Source: Baekduia alba (GTDB taxonomy: Bacteria; Actinomycetota; Thermoleophilia; Solirubrobacterales; Solirubrobacteraceae). Taken from it: a DNA stretch of 64,000 nucleotides. The DNA is taken from NCBI RefSeq assembly GCF_028416635.1, contig NZ_CP114013.1:3720001-3784000 (forward strand). The letters run 5' to 3'. A program made the position numbers and the translations under genes. The notes under the pieces were generated by a model. It had not been told where the DNA came from. It did not search any database and saw only the letters and a list, made by a program, of their open reading frames with translations. Positions 60,776 through 64,000 of the stretch are shown here, one piece after another (the first letter of the stretch is position 1; every line of letters starts with the position of its first letter).

Positions 60776-63299
60776 CCGTCAGCGCGATCGCGCCGCCGAT
60801 CAGCCCCAGGAACGCGAGCAGGCTCAGCAGCGCACCGGCCTTCAGGCCGGGCATCGCGTAGCTCCAGACGATCTCGTGCCGGCCGGGCCCGGCGACCACG
60901 CCGCGCATCACGCTGTTGACGCGGACCGGGGCGGCCTTCCTGCCGTCGACCGTCACCGACCAGCCGTCGGTGTAGCTGTCGTTGAGGACGACGAGGCCGC
61001 GGCGGTCGAGCGTGGCGTCGAGCGTGACGCGCGCGTTCTCCTCCTTGGCGATCGCGACGCGGCCCTTGGCGACGGGCGCGTGGGCGAGCGCCCTGGCGGC
61101 GGGGTCCTTGCTCTCGATCACGACCGAGTTGTTGGGGAGGAACGCCGGGCGGGTGATCAGCGTCTCGGTCTCGCCCTGGTCGTCGGCGACCTCGACGCTG
61201 CTCGGGAGCTCGACGCGCGGCGCGGCGCGCGCGTTGCGCAGGATCGTCGCGTCCTCACCCGAGTACACGATCCTGAGGCTGTTGAGCACGGGGTTCAGGC
61301 GCACCTCGGGTCCGGGCTTGATCCCCGGGTCGCCGACGACGTAGCGCGCGCCGAGCACGCTCTCCACCTGGACGGTGTTCTCGTCCTGGGCGGGCATGAT
61401 GAACGGCGTCCAGTCGGCCTGGTCCGGGTTGGCCATGCGCCACAGGCTGAACAGGCGCCGCGTCGGGTTCGGCGGGTCGTAGCCGCGGATGTCGGAGAGG
61501 CCATACGTCGTCGACCAGTCTTGGAGCAACGCGTTGCCCATCCCGACGATCCGGCCCTCGCTCTTGTGCTGCTGCAGGTAGCTGATGGCCTGGGTCTTGG
61601 GCGGGATCACGTCGTCGGCGGGACCCATCGGCTGGTAGCCGTTGGCGAAGTGCAACCCGTCGGCGGCGGCGAGCAGGACCACGGCGACGGCGATCCCGTA
61701 GCGCCAGCGCGGGCGGCGCAACGCGAGCAGGAGCGCCGCGCCGACGCCGAGGGCGAAGAACACGAACCACGCCGTGCTCGTGAGCTCGATCACCTTCCGG
61801 ATCGGGAACGAGGTGCCCGCGGTGAAGTGCTTGAACGTGTGGCTGAGGTCGGAGCCGCCCGCGCCGATGCTGACGAGCACGATGAAACCCAGGCACAGCG
61901 CGACTGCTGGGACCGCCAGCCGCCGGCGCTGCTCCGCCGGGCGGTCGATCAGGTCGCGCAGGCCGAACGCGGCGAGGATCGCGGTGCCGAAGGCGTACAC
62001 GAAGTGCATGCGCTGGTTCTGCACCACGTCGAAGGGCGGGACGTGGGTGACGAAGTCCCACAGCACCGGGATGTGCACCGGCACCGTGATCCCGACGAAG
62101 GCGAGCACCGCGAACGGCGCCTTGCGGCGCCACCCGCCGCGCGAGATCAGCGCGACGAGCGCGAACAGCAGCGACACGACGCCGGCGTAGAACGTGCGCT
62201 CGTTGTAGTTGACGCTCCCGCCGGCGCTGTTCGGCCCGGCGCCCATCTCGATCGAGCTGGGCCGGCCCCACCAGTCCGGGAACAACGTGGTCTTGATCGC
62301 GTCGAACGGCATCACCGTGCCGGGCAGCGTCCCCCTGCCGTTCGCGCGCGCCTGCGTGCCGATGGTGCCGTGGCTCGACAGCGCCTCGGGGATCAGCATC
62401 ACGGCCATGAGCAGGACGCCGAGCACCAGGCCGCCGCAGGCGAGCCCGAGCCGGCGCAGGCGCTCGCCGCGCTCGAGGTCGGGCACGAGCCACACGCGCA
62501 CGAGCGTGTAGAGGCCGGCCATCGCCATCAGGTGGACCTGCATCCCCGGATGGCCGCCGCCCAGCCCGATCGCGGTCGCGACGCCGAGCCAGAGCATCGT
62601 GGTGATCCGCGCGCGCTCGAAGAGCCGCTCGATGAGCCACACCATCCACGGCAGCAGCACGGCGACGGCCGGCAGCGTCTCGTGCGTCAGCCACGTGATG
62701 TTCAGCGCGCTGAACGCGAACGCCACGCCGGCGAGCAGCCCCGGCAGGAAGCCGAGCCGCAGCTGGCGCGCGACGAGGTAGGTCCCGAAGCCGCCGGCCC
62801 AGAGCTTCAGCGCCGCCGACAGTCCGAGCGCGTAGTTGAGCGGCAGCGTCCACAGCGGCAGGTTGAACGGCGTGAACAGCCCGTTCTGCGGGTTGGAGAG
62901 GAACGGGATCCCGCCGAACACGTGCGGGTTCCACAGCGGCAGCGTGCCGCTGCGGATCGACTCGCGCGCGAAGGACCGCCACGGGTAGTCCGCCGTCGCG
63001 ATGTCGCTGAGCAGCGGGTTGTAGTAGCTGTGGATGTCCGCCGGCGCGTAGGCCTGCCACGGCGTGAAGCCGTAGAGCACCGAGATCGGCGACAGGATCT
63101 TGGCGCCGATCAGCACCGGCCAGAGGTACGCGAAGATCAGCCCCGCGATCAGCAGCGCCGCGGTGAGGTCCGGATGCGCCCTGAAGAACCGCACCGGCGC
63201 CGAGTCGGCGACGGCGCGAGCCCGGGTGCCCCAGGCGGCGCTGCGCGGGATGGGCGCGGCTGCGGGCGCAGCGCGCTTGACCTTGCCGGTCGTGGCCAT
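60723..63299 (-). CDS. YfhO-family multi-pass membrane protein
   Basis: An 858-residue protein with about 12-14 membrane helices. PAAALL-type long hydrophobic runs alternate with extracytoplasmic loops holding DIHSYYNPLLSDIATADYPW and LPLWNPHVFGGIPFLSNPQN, the loop signature of YfhO (GT-C-like) proteins needed for teichoic-acid glycosylation in Firmicutes. The C-terminal third (about 560-800) is a beta-rich extracellular domain ending in a final helix and a basic tail. Its role in this organism is unknown. Start ATG 63299. The 3' end runs 53 bases into the luxR gene on the other strand. Confidence 0.87.
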   Translation of the reverse strand: MATTGKVKRAAPAAAPIPRSAAWGTRARAVADSAPVRFFRAHPDLTAALLIAGLIFAYLWPVLIGAKILSPISVLYGFTPWQAYAPADIHSYYNPLLSDIATADYPWRSFARESIRSGTLPLWNPHVFGGIPFLSNPQNGLFTPFNLPLWTLPLNYALGLSAALKLWAGGFGTYLVARQLRLGFLPGLLAGVAFAFSALNITWLTHETLPAVAVLLPWMVWLIERLFERARITTMLWLGVATAIGLGGGHPGMQVHLMAMAGLYTLVRVWLVPDLERGERLRRLGLACGGLVLGVLLMAVMLIPEALSSHGTIGTQARANGRGTLPGTVMPFDAIKTTLFPDWWGRPSSIEMGAGPNSAGGSVNYNERTFYAGVVSLLFALVALISRGGWRRKAPFAVLAFVGITVPVHIPVLWDFVTHVPPFDVVQNQRMHFVYAFGTAILAAFGLRDLIDRPAEQRRRLAVPAVALCLGFIVLVSIGAGGSDLSHTFKHFTAGTSFPIRKVIELTSTAWFVFFALGVGAALLLALRRPRWRYGIAVAVVLLAAADGLHFANGYQPMGPADDVIPPKTQAISYLQQHKSEGRIVGMGNALLQDWSTTYGLSDIRGYDPPNPTRRLFSLWRMANPDQADWTPFIMPAQDENTVQVESVLGARYVVGDPGIKPGPEVRLNPVLNSLRIVYSGEDATILRNARAAPRVELPSSVEVADDQGETETLITRPAFLPNNSVVIESKDPAARALAHAPVAKGRVAIAKEENARVTLDATLDRRGLVVLNDSYTDGWSVTVDGRKAAPVRVNSVMRGVVAGPGRHEIVWSYAMPGLKAGALLSLLAFLGLIGGAIALTVSRRRRRGPRPEPPTPR

Positions 63300-63530
63300 T
63301 CGCGCGATCGTGCCACAAGCACACGCCGTCGTTTCCGGTTTCCCCTGCCAGTTGGATCAGGCGGCCTGCGACGGCGACCCGGCGGTGTCCACCGTCCGCT
63401 CAGCGCGCGCCCCGACGAGCAGCGCACGGGAATCCAGCCTGCCGCCCGGGCAGGTGGACACGGTTGTTTTCCACAACGGTCACCGGTAGTCATTGGTGTG
63501 CCTCCCAACCACGAGCGGAAGGAGCGTGAC

Positions 63531-63869
63531 ATGCGGTTACGCGCACGGACCATGCTGGCCACGATCGTCGCGACGGGGTGCGTCGTGCTGGCGCTCTCGG
63601 GCGCGGCGCTGGCCGGGTTCTTCGACTACACCTTGAGCAGCGCGCCGAACGACACGTTCCAGACCCGGGGCGTCGGCCACGACTACACGTATCTGCACTC
63701 CTCGATCAACAGCAGCTCCACGACGTGCGTGGCGCGCGGCGGTGGCTCGAGCTTCTGCGCCTCGGGCACCGCGTCGCACAGCTACGTCGACACCTGCGGC
63801 TCCTGCCTGAGCTACTACAAGCAGAAGACCGGCGGGACCTTCGACATCTCCGCCCACGACGAATGGTGA
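63531..63869 (+). CDS. Small exported Cys-containing protein of unknown function
   Basis: A 112-residue protein with a strong GGAAGGAG ribosome site before ATG 63531. Residues 5-27 are a signal peptide (MLATIVATGCVVLALSGAAL). The mature chain is rich in Ser, Thr, Gly, Tyr and His (GVGHDYTYLHSSINSSSTTC) and has four Cys (TTCVAR, SSFCAS, VDTCGSC), suiting two disulfides. I do not recognise a family. The 231 bases upstream hold two short inverted repeats (around 63438-63454 and 63463-63477) and a likely promoter region. The next gene overlaps its stop. Confidence 0.7.
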   Translation: MRLRARTMLATIVATGCVVLALSGAALAGFFDYTLSSAPNDTFQTRGVGHDYTYLHSSINSSSTTCVARGGGSSFCASGTASHSYVDTCGSCLSYYKQKTGGTFDISAHDEW

Positions 63870-64000
63870 GCTCCACGATGCGCCGACTCCAGCTGTTCTG
63901 CACCGTCTTCGTCGCCGCCATCGCGGTCGCCGCGATCGCCTTCGCGCTGCCCGCCGTCAGCGACGACGACCCCGACACGTGCTTCACCTACGACGGCACG
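63866..64000 (+). CDS. Exported protein, truncated by window edge
   Basis: From GTG 63866, whose codon overlaps the previous stop (GTGA), the frame stays open to the end of the window (45 codons). An ATG at 63878 is also in frame. MRRLQLFCTVFVAAIAVAAI then AFALPAVSDDDPDTCFTYDG reads as a signal peptide or N-terminal anchor followed by an acidic, Cys-containing mature start. The rest is outside the window. It is coupled to the small exported protein before it, so the two likely form one extracellular unit. Confidence 0.6.
   Translation, partial: MSSTMRRLQLFCTVFVAAIAVAAIAFALPAVSDDDPDTCFTYDGT

Overview
The window is a high-GC bacterial chromosome segment packed with genes on both strands. Strong G/C preference at third codon positions, many GTG starts and frequent ATGA or GTGA stop/start overlaps point to an actinobacterium. 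The actinobacterial-type families present (DUF6421, alpha/beta-hydrolase/cyclase fusion, PucR, HelD/HelR-type motor, CsoR) and several secreted proteins with proline/glycine linkers suggest a soil member of Thermoleophilia, such as Solirubrobacterales. That placement is inference; no rRNA or other phylogenetic marker RNA is present.

Layout. 1-5.2 kb: folC (cut by the left edge) and valS, with two methyltransferases facing away from them. 5.2-5.5 kb: a relic carrying pieces of all three subunits of a YagTSR/xanthine dehydrogenase-type enzyme. 5.5-14 kb: the protein quality-control genes tig, clpP and clpX, plus nudC and a small basic protein. A translationally coupled three-gene cell-surface operon (Tyr-Gly repeat protein, glycosidase, GT-C-like membrane protein) sits between tig and clpP. 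14-23 kb: a 48-residue protein missed by length cut-offs, a secreted protein, a hydrolase/cyclase fusion, Crp-, CsoR- and HxlR-type regulators, a dipeptidase, a thiolase and a PAS-GAF-GGDEF-EAL protein.

23-29 kb: a PucR regulator and a tightly overlapping operon (mmsA, class-III aminotransferase, aminobutyraldehyde dehydrogenase) suited to breaking down beta-alanine, GABA or polyamines. 29-31 kb: prs and an HD-GYP protein. 31-34.6 kb: an iron-siderophore ABC importer behind two iron-box-like sites, led by a shortened siderophore-interacting protein. 34.7-36.7 kb: a MarR/MFS efflux pair. 36.9-43 kb: a ribose-type sugar ABC importer with a Gfo/Idh/MocA oxidoreductase, divergent from a ROK repressor. 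43.6-49 kb: an Lrp regulator divergent from DUF6421, SDR, threonine aldolase and Vps62-like genes.

49-54.4 kb: a HelD/HelR-type RNA polymerase motor, then an overlapping trio of PI-PLC-like membrane protein, phosphodiester glycosidase and SnoaL-like protein. 54.4-64 kb: an orphan chemoreceptor, a secreted glycoamylase-like enzyme, a secreted Vgb-like propeller divergent from a LuxR regulator, a YfhO-like membrane protein, and two small exported proteins, the last cut by the right edge.

Several regulators come with paired candidate operators visible by eye: PucR, ROK, MarR, LuxR and CsoR sites plus iron boxes. No complete mobile element, CRISPR array, rRNA or tRNA gene was found. The least-explained parts are the DUF6421 cluster, the PLC/phosphodiester-glycosidase trio and the surface operon inserted between tig and clpP.
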